Source: Atrichornis clamosus
Lineage: Eukaryota; Chordata; Aves; Passeriformes; Menuridae
DNA: 64,000 bases
Assembly (NCBI GenBank): GCA_013400975.1
Contig: WBMZ01010248.1
Coordinates: forward strand, 1-64,000
Direction of reading: 5' to 3'
Positions 35,969 through 47,000 of this stretch are shown one piece after another (positions within the stretch are counted from its first letter, which is position 1; each line of letters opens with the position of its first letter). Below the pieces are notes generated by a model. That model was not told the DNA's origin. It was given only the letters and a program-made list of their open reading frames with translations, and did not search any database. The translations under genes and the position numbers were made by a program.

Positions 35969-37773
35969 CATAACATAAGGGAATTGTCTCTGCTGCTTAC
36001 TTCCAAGTAGTAATCTGTTTCCTTGTGTTTTCCACCTCCATTCAGCATTTATCTACATTTAACTTATATTAAGTGAAACAGAGGGGGACATGTACATTGC
36101 TCTGTGAATGCAGGCCTCCTTCCCTGTCTCTCCCTCCTGGGGTTCTGCAGATACCTATTTCTGACCAAAGATGCAGCTTTCCCACCTTGACCCATCCTCT
36201 CCCTCAAAGGGACACAGAAACTAGCTATACCTTTCTTTTTCTCCTGTGCAGACTTCTGAAACAAATCAATTAATAAGAGATTGCTTTAAAGCTCTGAACA
36301 AATTTATGTCTAAGTTCTCCAGATTCTCATCACACCCATTGCAGGAAACTCTCAAAGCTTAGTTTTGCAGGGTTTACTTCCAAAGCCTGGAGATGAGGTC
36401 CCCAAACAGAGAGGCACACACACAGAATCCCTTTGCTCAGCACATAGTGATTAATAGCATTCTGGCTTGTAACACGATGTCATGGCTAATTAGGGCTTCA
36501 CGGGAACCACAGACTGAGCTCAGATTTTCCTGGGCTTAGAGATCATTCCAGGGCAAGAACCCTTGGACATAAGCATTTCTGTCAAGCATAATGAAAGGGA
36601 ACAACTTTTTTGGCTTTCTCATCACATAAAAAAGAGATTTTTTTCCCTGCTGTTAAAAAGAATGGATTTAACTGACTTTTCATGGCAATAATAGCAGATT
36701 AGGGAAAGGACTAAAGGAAAGAATGCCTAACAGTCAGATCTACCACACACAGAATATTATCCTAAGGGAAGGGATGATCCTCTCAATTATTGCAGAGGAA
36801 AGCACAGGATGATCAAAGCTAGAGAGGACGTGCAACATTTGTGTGAAACATTCCCATAGTCTAATTCTGCAAGTCTTTTCCCATCCTACTGCTCAGTGCT
36901 TGAAGATTTGGGGTATAGGCCTTCTACATATAGATGACATGGAGATAGGATTGAGGAGGGAAAGGGGGACTTGTAGTCACAGATAAAAGAAATGCAGAAG
37001 GAGGCATATATTTGAATTATTCTACTGTTCCAAGCCTCAGCTGCTTTAGAAAACTGTGCATCAGATGTCCATTTCTCTGAGATTGGTCACAGAAGCCATT
37101 CCATGCACCTGCTGTAATAAGCCAGCCTGCATTGTTTCCAGTATTATGCAATCTTCATTAAATTAATGCTTGCAATTAGTGCAACCAATGACTGCCAACA
37201 AAAAAATGCAATCATTAGTTTGGCAAGGTTGTTTCTTTTGCAGGTATAGACCTTTTTTAACTTCCTGACTGAATGAACCTTACCTTCCACTACAAAAGTT
37301 TGGGATGATACGAAATAATTAATAAAAAAACAGAATTATAATCAGCCAGGAAGACACTGTGCTTCTGGATTCATCCTTGTATTTATCTTTTCTTTCATGG
37401 TAATTCTTCTGCAAGGTCTGATAAGCAGGGTGTATTAATTGTTCATACGTGAATGAGAGATTGCTTCCAAAATCCTACATACTCAGGTGCAGAGAGGTTT
37501 AATAGCACTTGCATATTTGCTCATTAGTATAAATATGCATTTTGTTACAAATTACCTAGCTCCCTTCCCTTAAGTCAGGAGCTGTCAGTTTAAGTCAGTC
37601 TTTCCTGAAGCAAATCTTTGTTCCATTGGCCGCACAGCTCAAAAATTTTCTAGCTCCTATATCAGATCAATTTTAATTATCCAATGACGGACATTTGTAT
37701 TATAAATAGGACAATCAATAAGGTACTTTTATTATGAAAATAGTGATAAATAAATAGTGGTAAAGAACTGAGA

Positions 37774-38045
37774 CTCATAGAATCCTAGAATGGTTTAGGT
37801 TGGAAGGGACCTTAAAGACCATTCGTTTCCAGCCCCTGCCATGGGCAGGGACACCTTCCACTAGACCAGACTGCTCCAAGTCACATCCAACCTGGCCTTA
37901 AACACTTCAGGGATGGTGCAGCCACAGCCTCTCTGGGCAACTTGTGCCAGGGCCTCACCAGCCTCCCAGGGAAGAATTTCTTCCTAATATCTAATCTAAA
38001 CCTTCCCTCTGTAAGTTTAAAGCCATTACCCTTTGTCCTAACTTC
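37774..38045 (-). repeat. CR1 LINE 3' fragment
   Basis: Reverse-oriented CR1: TCATAGAATCCTAGAATGGT, TTGGAAGGGACCTTAAAGAC, then CTAATCTAAACCTTCCCTCT. It is well preserved and close in sequence to the copy at 16361. Confidence 0.92.
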
Positions 38046-38591
38046 TACTGGCTTTCAGCCCTGAGTCTGAAAAGGTGCACAAGAAGGCAGAGGAAGAGCT
38101 TTTGGATGAGAAAATATGGAGCAATTACTGAAGAGTGTCTGTTACAATTCTAAGATGTGTGTGGTCAAATCCCAGCACAATCTCACAACAAAAGGAAGGG
38201 CTTTTAAAACAACTTGTGTCACACAGAAGTCAGAGCCTTAAATGCAAATTACTAGGAACAAACATTGTAAAAACAAACCCTTCTAGGTTAAACCATAGCT
38301 CCATTAGATACAAAGGCAAAACTCCCATTACATTAGCAGATATGTAGTTTCATATGGTTGGAGGAGAGAACCTGAGAAAGCTTAAGCCCTTCAAAATGGA
38401 GTGACATTAAATACTACTGTACATTTTGTAATGATAATACATGCCCACAATACAGGATTACTGATGTTTATGTAAGGCTTTGAAATCCTTGGAGGGCATC
38501 TGCTATAAGAAGTCAGGGAGAAACTGGCTGAGTTTTTCACTCAGAACAAACAACAGGAACCTCAAAGGAAATAAAAATACTTTTCTCTTAC

Positions 38592-38740
38592 CTTTCAAGT
38601 ACTTTCAGCTGTCTGGTTCAGAGGTCTCCTGATGCAGCCACAGCTTGCAAAGGCAATCTGAGCAAGCCAAAAAGGAACCAAATCCTCTCTTCTTCCCAGC
38701 AATCCAGTAGTAGTCCCTGCAGTGAATTTAAATCCCCATA
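38592..38740 (-). promoter_or_regulatory. TNN: Candidate non-coding exon 1 and promoter of the TNN relic
   Basis: On the - strand a TATA-like GGATTTAAATTC at about 38724-38735 is followed by about 130 bases ending at a good donor (GAAAG/GTAAGA at 38592/38591). The next - strand exon is the TNN signal-peptide exon. Tenascin genes usually have a non-coding first exon, so this is a reasonable candidate, but only donor and position support it. Confidence 0.35.
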
Positions 38741-39073
38741 GACAAGATGAAAGGAGCCAATAGAGGCCTGGGGGTGTTTCCCTCTTGCAAATCACCTAAT
38801 GAGCAGGTTGGGTTTGGGAATTATTCTCCTGCTCAGTATTCCTCTTGGCCATCAGCAGGAAGAACCATTTCCCATTTGTTTTATGCTCTGCTACTAGTCA
38901 AAAGCAAGAAAGCCTCTCCTGCCCTGGACATCTGTCTGCAAACATAGCAGGCTTGTTACTGTATTGACAAGCACATTTGTAGTATTAATGATGAGAAATT
39001 CAGGGAGAGTGTATCAGAAATGCTGGCTGCAAGGTGCTGTTACTTACCCAAAAGTTTGTATATCAGCAAAAGG

Positions 39074-39294
39074 TTCTTCCCCCAGGGGCTGGTGAGGCAC
39101 TGGAATAGGCTCCCTAGGGAAGGAATAGGCTCCCTAGGGAAGTGGTCATGGCACCAAGTCTGCCAGAGTTTAAGAAGTGTTTGGACAACACTCTCAGGCA
39201 CGTGGTGGGATTCTTGGAGTCGTCCTGTGCAGGGCCAGGAGGTGAACTCAGTGATCCTTACAGGTCCCTTCCAACTCAGAATAGTCCACGATTC
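39074..39294 (+). repeat. CR1 LINE 3' fragment with internal duplication
   Basis: Direct CR1 end: GGTGAGGCACTGGAATAGGC, ACACTCTCAGGCACGTGGTG, AGGTCCCTTCCAACTCAGAA. It contains an exact tandem duplication of a 20-base word (GGAATAGGCTCCCTAGGGAA) around 39102-39141. It is of the same subfamily as the copy in MRPS14 intron 1. Confidence 0.9.
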
Positions 39295-39793
39295 AAAATT
39301 CATAAGTGGAATAAAACCCTGCAAACCACAGATATAAATTTAGGAATTCAGGAACAGTCCTAGATGATAAACAAACAAAAAACCCCCAACGAAACAACAC
39401 TAGCCCAGCCTTTAGGAGAGCTGCTGGCATATACCTGTCCCGCAGCAGGGCAAGCGGGCAGGACGTGCTGTTCCAGACAGGGACCCCACAACGCCAGGGC
39501 GATGCCTCTGTATCAATTTTCCTGCCGGGACAACTTTCCCTGTCATTTTTACAGCTGTTTCTCTCCAACCCAGGATACTTTTGCTCCACCCAAGGCCAGA
39601 CCCTTATGTTTCTGTGGCATATTCAGCTGCCTCTAATGCCATCAACGCTGGGATATACCCAGAACAGCCCTCAAAGCCGGCTGGGGCTCTCATCATATTT
39701 CCAGCCGCAAAGCCGACGGAAATACCCGGAACATTACGAATCCAGCCGGAGGGAGGCGGGAGCCGCCTGAGGGGCGCTGTGAGGGCGGGCAGC

Positions 39794-39799
39794 CACGTG
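39794..39799. promoter_or_regulatory. MRPS14: E-box CACGTG (USF/MYC-type)
   Basis: CACGTG followed by A, 35 bases upstream of the start codon and 5 bases from the NRF-1 site. Confidence 0.5.
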
Positions 39800-39803
39800 A
39801 CTC

Positions 39804-39815
39804 CGCGCATGCGCG
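39804..39815. promoter_or_regulatory. MRPS14: NRF-1 binding site
   Basis: CGCGCATGCGCG is a perfect palindromic match to the NRF-1 consensus, the principal activator site of nuclear-encoded mitochondrial genes. It lies 14 bases before the ATG. Confidence 0.75.
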
Positions 39816-39825
39816 GGGCGGCGAC

Positions 39826-39836
39826 AAGATGGCGGC
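39826..39836 (+). promoter_or_regulatory. MRPS14: YY1 motif overlapping the start codon
   Basis: AAGATGGCGGC matches the YY1 consensus and contains the MRPS14 ATG (39829-39831). Such downstream YY1 sites are common in TATA-less promoters and place transcription start just upstream. Confidence 0.65.
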
Positions 39837-39873
39837 GGCAGCCCTGTCTTGGGTGTTGGGGGCAGCTCGGCAG
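39829..39873 (+). CDS. MRPS14: MRPS14 coding exon 1
   Basis: Fifteen codons from the ATG inside the YY1 motif to the donor CAG/GTCAGA. The ATG is the first in the CpG island and is in frame with exon 2. Confidence 0.9.
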
Positions 39874-42191
39874 GTCAGACCGACCCCTCCTTTCCCTCCA
39901 TCCCTCCTTCCCCGCGTCCCTTCGGGGCCGTGTTCGCCCGGTCGAGGCGCCGGCGAGTGGGCAGGGGGCATGCGGGTAGTGTTTGACCGCTGCGGACTCG
40001 GTCCCAGCCCCACAGCGCGGGAACATCGCGGGTCCGGTGTAACCTCGGGCTCTCTGTGTCTCCGGTACCGTAAATTCCTGGATCGCACGTTACACTTACA
40101 CCTCATCGCCGCCTGCAGCTTCCTCACGGGGGGCAGCACCGGTCTTTGCTCTCCTCTGACCAGTGACAGGACCCGAGGGAACGGCTGGAACTACGTCAAG
40201 GGAGGGTTAGGCTGGATATTAGGAAAAGGGTGGTCGGCACTGGAATGGGCTCCCCAAAGAATGGTCACGGCCCAAGGCTGCCACAGCTCAAAGAGTGTTT
40301 GGGCAACACTCTCAGGCACGTAGTGGGATTGTTGGGGCTGTCTTGGGGCCAGGCATTGGACTCGATGATACTTGTGGGTCCCTTGCTACTCAGGATATTC
40401 CATGCTTTATGGAAATAACAATTCACACTCGACTGGGGCAAACTACATGCAAGAGGCAAGTATCACAAACTTTAAATTTCTTTAATCAGGTTCTTCCCTC
40501 GCCCTACCCAAGGCAGATAAGGAGCTACTACGTGGACTGGAGAATGCTGCGGGACGTCAAGAGAAGGAAGGTGGTGTATGAGCATGCGGATGAGAGGCTG
40601 CGGATCAATGCCATCCGGAAGAACTCCATCCTTCCCAAGGAGCTGCAGGTACCGGCAGCCACTCCACAGCTGTGCCCAGCCAGGGCACGAGCCCACGTGT
40701 GGCTCTTGCTGCTGTGACCTGCACGGGGCCACAGCAGTCACTTTACAGATCCAAACAGCTGTGCTAGGACACAAATGTGTTTCCGCAGCTCACAAGCACA
40801 GAATCATGTCGTATTGCATGGTTACCTCAGCCTTTTGGGGGTGTTTGCAACAACACGGTATTCACCTGACTGGAGGTTGTGTGCGTTGGGTTGCAGCATT
40901 TTTTGAAACCAGTGCTTCTCGTGTAAGCAGTGTATGTAACACTAAATACAACGAAGTTGCATTTTCCCCCCCTTACACTGCTCCTAACATTCACAAACTT
41001 ATTTTCCTTACTTCCAATATGGTACAGAATATGATTCTTTTTATCGTTTTTTTAATAAAGTCTAGATTTTTTTTTCTTACTTAAAAACCTGAAAGCCTGA
41101 CCCAGTCAATACCATCCATCTGTTCAATTAGAAATACTTAATTTTATTTCTTGTCTGAGCTGCAAACATGTGAAAGCTGCATCAGATCTGGGTGTTAGAT
41201 CTGTTCTTAAAAATTCACTGCCCTGCTCTCAACCTGCCTTACTAAACACCAAAAACATTTGCAAGAATCAGATTATTCCCCTATATATTTGATGTGGCCA
41301 TGCCTAGTTATGGCAAGATCCTTTCACATCCTGGGAGAGAAAGTGTATGAATTTGCTTTTATATATTGACTTTACCATTCTGTGGGAAAGTCTGGCTGGT
41401 GTTGGATGTTCTTACAGGGCAAAACCAAGAAACACAGAAAAAACCCCCAAAAGAAAGTCCTGTAACACCTTCCAAAGTACATTATATGAGATCTCTTTTA
41501 CTGACATCAAAGCATATTACCTGGGCAGGCAGTTAATAAACAACATATATTTAAATTCAGCTGATCTGAAAGGACTAGCCTACTCTGCAAGGCGGAGAAA
41601 GCCAAATGGGGTTTTGACTAACTGTAATTCCTGGCTTGAGGTTGTTGAGTCTGTGATAAGGTTAAATTTTGGGTCTCTTAGAGGGCTAGCCCACCCTGCA
41701 GCAAGGACAGAGACAAGCTGATTTGACTGCTTTTAAGTAGCGGCTTGAGATTGTTCTATCTGTGTAATAACGTTAATTTTGGGGTCTCACTGTGGATCAG
41801 TTTACATTCACTGTTGGAATGCCCAGGAAGAAAGGGCTGAGTGAAGAAGACAGGTGAAAGTTCTCAATTAAACAGCAATGTTTTCTCACGAGATGGTAGA
41901 GAAGCTCATGGTGGTTCCCACTCTGCATCTGGATTTTGAGGTCTGGCAGTAAGGCCCCTCTCAATCCTGGGGAACACACACAAACTCTGTGCTGTGGTCT
42001 TGTTTTAGGAAATGGCCGATAAAGAGATCGCTGCCCTGCCCCGGGACAGCTGCCCTGCAAGGATCCGGAACAGGTGTGTCCTGACATCCCGTCCTCGAGG
42101 GGTTAAGCGGCGTTGGAGGCTCAGCAGAATTGTTTTCCGCCACTTTGCTGACCACGCTCAGGTGTCTGGTGTACAGAGGGCCATGTGGTAA
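39829..42191 (+). CDS. MRPS14: Mitochondrial small ribosomal subunit protein uS14m (complete, 3 exons, 128 aa)
   Basis: Joined exons 39829-39873, 40490-40648 and 42009-42191 encode 128 residues, the length I know for vertebrate MRPS14. The protein is a structural part of the head of the mitochondrial 28S subunit and is made in the cytosol. Exon 1 gives a short N-terminus ([15 protein letters not shown]); exon 2 carries [16 protein letters not shown] and [20 protein letters not shown]; exon 3 carries the uS14 signature [20 protein letters not shown] followed by [18 protein letters not shown] at the C-terminus. All introns are phase 0 with GT-AG ends. The zinc-binding cysteines of some bacterial S14 proteins are absent, as usual for this family. 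The promoter sites suggest NRF-1/YY1 control. Confidence 0.96.
40198..40413 (+). repeat. CR1 LINE 3' fragment in MRPS14 intron 1
   Basis: Direct CR1: TTAGGCTGGATATTAGGAAA, GGCACTGGAATGGGCTCCCC, ACACTCTCAGGCACGTAGTG, GGGTCCCTTGCTACTCAGGA. It is the same subfamily and orientation as 39074-39294 on the other side of exon 1. Confidence 0.9.
40490..40648 (+). CDS. MRPS14: MRPS14 coding exon 2
   Basis: Fifty-three codons between a TTTAATCAG acceptor and a CAG/GTACCG donor. Carries the conserved [13 protein letters not shown] and [19 protein letters not shown] core. Confidence 0.95.
40649..42008 (+). other. MRPS14: MRPS14 intron 2
   Basis: A 1.36 kb phase-0 intron. Its second half contains two diverged tandem copies of a unit of about 110 bases (41573-41790). 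A 124-codon open frame (41347-41721) overlaps this repeat and is not considered a gene. Confidence 0.8.
41573..41790 (+). repeat. Diverged two-copy tandem repeat, about 110-bp unit
   Basis: Copy 1 (41573-41683) and copy 2 (41684-41790) share an ordered series of words: GRCTAGCCYACYCTGCA, TTTTGACTAACT/ATTTGACTGCTT, GGCTTGAGRTTGTT, TCTGTG, GTTAATTTTGGGGTCTC-like end. They are clearly homologous but about a third diverged. The source family is not recognised. Confidence 0.75.
42009..42191 (+). CDS. MRPS14: MRPS14 coding exon 3 with stop codon
   Basis: Sixty codons and TAA after the acceptor TGTTTTAG. Contains [20 protein letters not shown], the SRPRG signature and the terminal AMW. Confidence 0.96.
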   Translation, partial: EMADKEIAALPRDSCPARIRNRCVLTSRPRGVKRRWRLSRIVFRHFADHAQVSGVQRAMW

Positions 42192-42475
42192 TAATCACCA
42201 CATGGACATGTATTCAGGCAAAAAAACCAAACCAGGCTCACTTGTGTGTGTAATTAAAGCAAGACTGTCTTGCCTCGGAGTCCAGCATCAATGTCAAACT
42301 AGTAAGGGAAGGACGGGAAGTTGTGCTCACTGGTCTGCAGTTGGTATCACCTGACAAGCAGCAGCACAACTGCACTGAACTAGTCTGTGTGAGAGGCATT
42401 TGGATTGTGAAGGAAAAAGTCACTACAGGATGGCTGCAGAACTAAACTGAAGTTTGTGCTATGGGCAACGTTAGA

Positions 42476-42481
42476 AATAAA
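42476..42481 (+). terminator. MRPS14: MRPS14 poly(A) signal
   Basis: AATAAA 285 bases after the stop codon, the first in the 3' region, followed by a T-rich stretch (TTTTTTTTGCC) about 30 bases on. It sets the 3' UTR at roughly 42192-42500. Confidence 0.75.
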
Positions 42482-42500
42482 GACATACAGCACAAGGCTC

Positions 42501-43700
42501 ATTTAAGCAGTTTTTTTTGCCACCGTAAGTTCGTCATGGTAATGTGGGTAAAAGCGTAAGTAAAACTGCACAACAGGGAAAGTGGTATTCTGCCACAAAC
42601 AAGGTGAGAACAGACCAGGAATAAAACATGGCCTCAAGTTTAGATACTCATGCTATGCAAACTAAATATATATTTATATTAACAAGCAGACAAAGTGGCT
42701 AAAGGACCTGTTAGAAACTACACTGTGCTAAATATTTCTCCTGTTTGTAGTGCAGCACTTGGTCCAATGCTTCAAGGACAAGGTAGCAAGGAAGCCCTAG
42801 TCCAGGCTCTAACAGGAGAGTAAGGGCTTCCTTAATTGATAGATAACAACAAATCTGTCCTTGGGAGACACATGAGAAGGAAACAGGAGGGACAGTTAAC
42901 AACAGGCTTGCTGCTAAGCTCATGTTTGCCCTGTACTCTTCTTCAAAGCAGTGCAATAAAAGGGCAGTGGCTGCTGCGTCCTCCTCCCCAGCAGTGGGAC
43001 TGAGAGGTGGCAATAAAAAGGCCAAATACCCCTAGCAGCAAACTGACAGCAACCCATCACCCCCAGGTGAGTCATATTTGGGAGTGTAAGCCATCTCAAT
43101 ATACTTCTGTTATCTTAAAACCCTTCAAAGTCAATGGAGAAAGCAGAGCTTATCCCTCTTTTCCTCATACACTGCTAAAGCCAGGGTAAGCTCCCTGTCC
43201 AGCATCACAGCTCACTGCTCTCTTGCAACTGATGCCACCTCAAAGACACCCCCAAGATGCTCACAGCTGGCACAAGGACTTTCATTTCCAAAATTCTTAA
43301 GAGGTTGGACAGACAGTAATAGTTTCTGAGAGTAATCATTAAATTTGAATACAAAGGATTAACATTGTACTGTTTCTGCTTAACTATCAGGTGCTTAGGA
43401 TGTGGTTCTGCTTTCCTCAGCAGTTCTCCCTTTGTGACATGCTTTACAGTTCAGCACTTTCCCACATCTAATCAAAAAGCTACACCCTGTGTACTGAGCA
43501 TGACACTAGCCCCAGCAACCAGATGGGTACAGATGCCACTGGCAACAGAGGCCTTGACCCATCCTAGTTTAGGATTCCTTTACTTTTACATTCTGTTCTC
43601 AGTCTCACAGCACTCCCCACTCATCTGAGATGCTTTTTCAAGGAGGGGTAAGGATATACCTATGCTCCACTCCTCAGGAAATGGTGAACCACTTGACTGA
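42501..43700. other. Intergenic space between MRPS14 and CACYBP 3' ends
   Basis: About 1.2 kb between two converging genes. No gene, CR1 copy or tandem repeat was recognised. Confidence 0.5.
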
Positions 43701-43721
43701 AGGAAATGCTTTATAAGCTAT

Positions 43722-43727
43722 TTTATT
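43722..43727 (-). terminator. CACYBP: CACYBP poly(A) signal
   Basis: TTTATT on + is AATAAA on -, 130 bases beyond the CACYBP stop codon; the first signal seen in that direction. Confidence 0.7.
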
Positions 43728-43857
43728 TAAATATTTTCTCCAACTTGAAATGAAAAATGACTGTCTTTGCTTGGAAGAAGGTTGTGTAATCTATGATCTT
43801 TGCAGCACAGCATGTCTCACATGGAAGATCAGTATTAAGGCGGCCCTTAGAGTACTT

Positions 43858-44017
43858 TCAGATATCCATTGGTATGTCCCCTTTGTACTGCTTTTCTCTG
43901 CTTTCAACCCAGGCCTTGTTGATGGTGCGCTTCATCTCATCGTCCCCTTCCGCATACATCTTTTTTAAAATGTTCATAAGCCCTTCACTAGGATCTGCGG
44001 TGTCATAGGCAGCCTTC
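43858..44017 (-). CDS. CACYBP: CACYBP coding exon 6 (SGS domain, stop)
   Basis: Begins after CTTGCAG completing a split Glu codon, reads [15 protein letters not shown] to PMDI and TGA (43858-43860). Well conserved SGS segment. Confidence 0.95.
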
Positions 44018-47000
44018 CTGCAAGATGGACACATGAGAAGGTCAGATATACCCAACACTCTGTGTGAAAAAAGAAATGCTAATATTTGAAACATCTTGGT
44101 AATAGGACTTTTGCTTTGGCCAAGTCTTTAGATCATGGCAGTCTCAGTCAGCTTCCGAATAGGCAGAATCCTAAGAAGGACCCTTAAACCAAGTGCAAGT
44201 TTAGTAGACCCACAGATGTCCCATGGGGTGGGCCAGCATTTGATGAGAAGCATTCTGCAGTAACCATGTCCGTGGAAGCACTGCCCATCATTAACTCTAG
44301 GAAGCAGAAGTGAACTAGACACAGAAAGTGCCAATATCTACCTGTGTTATGTGACAAGTGAATAAAAATAACCACATCAAGCTCTCTGAAGAGACCACAT
44401 TCACAACATAAAAGGCCTTTTTTTCTGCTTCTCATTTTTCAGATGCTCTCCAGAAGTTAACAGATTTCTTTTTAACACACTGCATTTCAAAGCAATTTTC
44501 TCAGGTGACCAACAGTGCCACCCACAGTCTGCATCCGAGGAGGACGTGGCCCATATGACCTGACTATACATAATGCCCTCTCTGGCAAAACTGCCTCTCT
44601 ATCCCATTTTCCAAAATCCTGTAGGTAGCTCCTAGAGCAGTCTAGCTGAAAAACACAGCAGATGGAAACAGATCAGCAGAGGGAGCCATTTCCTCACACT
44701 CGGGGCTAAACATAGGCTGCACAGACCCCGGCATTTCTGGAGTTGCTCATTTGACAATCCTCAGGAATTCTCTGCACAAGATACAGGTTTAACGAAGCGA
44801 CCCTGTCCCTCTGGCAACCTGCTTCAATTGCCAAGTCACTTCCTCTTAATCTCCTGTGGTGCCATTTGAGTGGAGAAGGTCGTTTTGCCCTAAATTCAGG
44901 TACAGTTACTTATGTCTATTTTAGCAAATCACCCTATAAACATACACAGAAATTATAATAGCTGTTGGCAGGGATAACGTTCTCAGTAGTGTTTTCATGC
45001 TTCAAGGTGGGTATACATGTAAAATAACATCATTATATGATATACATTTTTTATATATACACATTTACATATATACGCACACACACAGATTATATATATA
45101 TTTTTTTTTTATANNNNNNNNNNNNNNNNNNNNNNNNNNNNTATATATAAATATATATAAGTCACAATGTTGTCTCCAGGTGTTTCCTGCTGTCATTTAC
45201 CATCCTCATACCTGTATATGTTTAAGCTGCCTGCTGCTTCCAAGCACCTGAAGTGATACAAACTGGCTTGAGACTTTGGATAATCATCTCAGTAAACAGA
45301 CTTGTTCTGCCAAAAGCACGTTGGGATTTTTGTGCAGGCACTTCACACACAGATGACAAAATAATTATTTTGACCAGCAGAGCTGCAGGGAATATATCCA
45401 TGTATTTCTATATAATACACACTTGACCTAAAAACAGTCACCTCACTAATGCAGTTCTTGCAATGAATGCGGTCATCAAAATGCAAATGAATCTTTAATT
45501 GGTTGATTCCCTTTAGCATTCTCACTGCAGGTCTTCCCTATTGTATTTCCTACGATGCAGCCTTCATCATTAGCAATAAAACAGTAGAAGATGGACAAAC
45601 AGCTACTCGAAGTGTATTTCCTCCACTGCCAGTTGTACAAGCACCAGAAGAAATCCCAACCTAATGATCCTCAAATATCTCAGGGCCTGTCCCCCAGACC
45701 AACAGCTCTCCCAGACCAGCTGCACAGTCAGTACAGATCTCTCCCAGCAGTCCTAAAGCAACATGGAGAACAAGAAATGGAAAACAAGATGGAGGGTTGA
45801 AAAAACACTTACTCTTTCTCTTTGCTTTCTTTTTCCACTTGAGTGAGACAATCCCATTTTTCCTCCCGCTTCTTCTTACACATCACAAGGACCATGTCTG
45901 TCTTTATCTGTATGATGAACAGCAAGGCATGAATTTAGAATGCTTCATAAAGGGATGCTAGTCACAATGAATAAGGTTAGCTTAAAACATAAACCTCTTC
46001 CATGCTCACAAATTCCTAAAACATTTCTCTCAGCTATCCATTATTATGTAGCGTACAAAAATTACAGCATGTACTCAGCCTCAAGCTACAAAGTATTAAC
46101 CTCATCGTGAACAATTCAAATGTCCACAGCACCAATACAGAGGAACATAAAGTGCTACAGAAACACCTTTCAGTGATCCTCAGGATGCTGAAGTACCCAG
46201 GACTGCCTGGTACAGGGTGACTAGATTTACTAGACTTCTCCAAGCATACCAAGTTCAGGTAGAAGCTCCTCCAATTTATTTCTCCAAGGATAAGAAACTA
46301 GTTTTAGGGTATTGCTAAATCTTGCAACATGTTTGGAAGTAACAAAGCCTGTTTACTAGCAACCCTGACCTAAATTTCGCAAAGAACTCCTGTGGGTCTA
46401 CTGCAGCTACAAGGGTCTACTGCAGCTTTAGCTTGGCTTAACAAGTGCATGACCACTGCTCGCTTTCACACCGTGTCAAAAATCACCAGAGCATCACCCT
46501 CATTTATTTCAACTGGTTTAATTTCACTCTATACCCATTTTAGGCCATTTTCCAATTGAACCAGCTTCACATCTGGTATTACCCAGTACAACACAGAACT
46601 CAAAGGCAGTATGTGACACATCCCTAAGCCTGGAAAGGTGCTACAAGTAACAGAGTATGGCTATCACCAGTCAGCAGCAGTAAAATGTTACTACTTGTCC
46701 TGGTTTGGGCTGGGATACAGTTAATTTTTGCCGCAGAACATTAACCCCTGCGGGGGGTTAAACCACCACACCAGCTCTCAGTTCTAGAGCAACACACCCT
46801 TACTGAGGCACAGCAGGTTTCAGACTTTGCTTTGGAAGTTAAGCCTATTTAAGCTTCCCAAGATTTCGGTCTGCTGACAAATCTCTTAGACCTTAAAATT
46901 GCAAAGAATTTCTCAGAGGTATTTAAAAGCACAAAGATGCAAATGAATGCTTGGCGGTATTTTCTGCTTAATTATTTCTGAAATCCTGTTGGTGAGCTAT

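Larger units (their letters stand above)
34012..38591 (-). other. TNN: Region upstream of TNN coding exons (probable intron 1)
   Basis: About 4.6 kb with an AAAT microsatellite (34824-34853), a direct CR1 end (35755-35968) and a reverse CR1 end (37774-38045). The A+T-rich stretches near 37110-37260 and 37480-37560 carry several TAAT and octamer-like words, but no gene is recognised. Confidence 0.45.
39760..40080. promoter_or_regulatory. MRPS14: MRPS14 CpG-island promoter
   Basis: G+C and CpG density rise sharply around the MRPS14 start codon. No TATA box is present. The core contains an E-box, a palindromic NRF-1 site and a YY1 site, annotated separately, which is the classic arrangement for nuclear genes encoding mitochondrial proteins. 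Confidence 0.75.

Noticed and set aside
37110..37560. A+T-rich homeodomain/octamer-like words suggesting an enhancer
   Set aside because: Motif content in A+T-rich DNA is expected by chance; without cross-species conservation it cannot be claimed.
39829..40323. Extended reading of MRPS14 exon 1 as a 164-codon protein
   Set aside because: The donor at 39874 and the strong match of exons 2 and 3 to MRPS14 show that translation past 39873 is intronic and runs into a CR1 copy.
41347..41721. Open frame of 124 codons on + in MRPS14 intron 2
   Set aside because: Overlaps a diverged tandem repeat and lies within an intron; no family resemblance.
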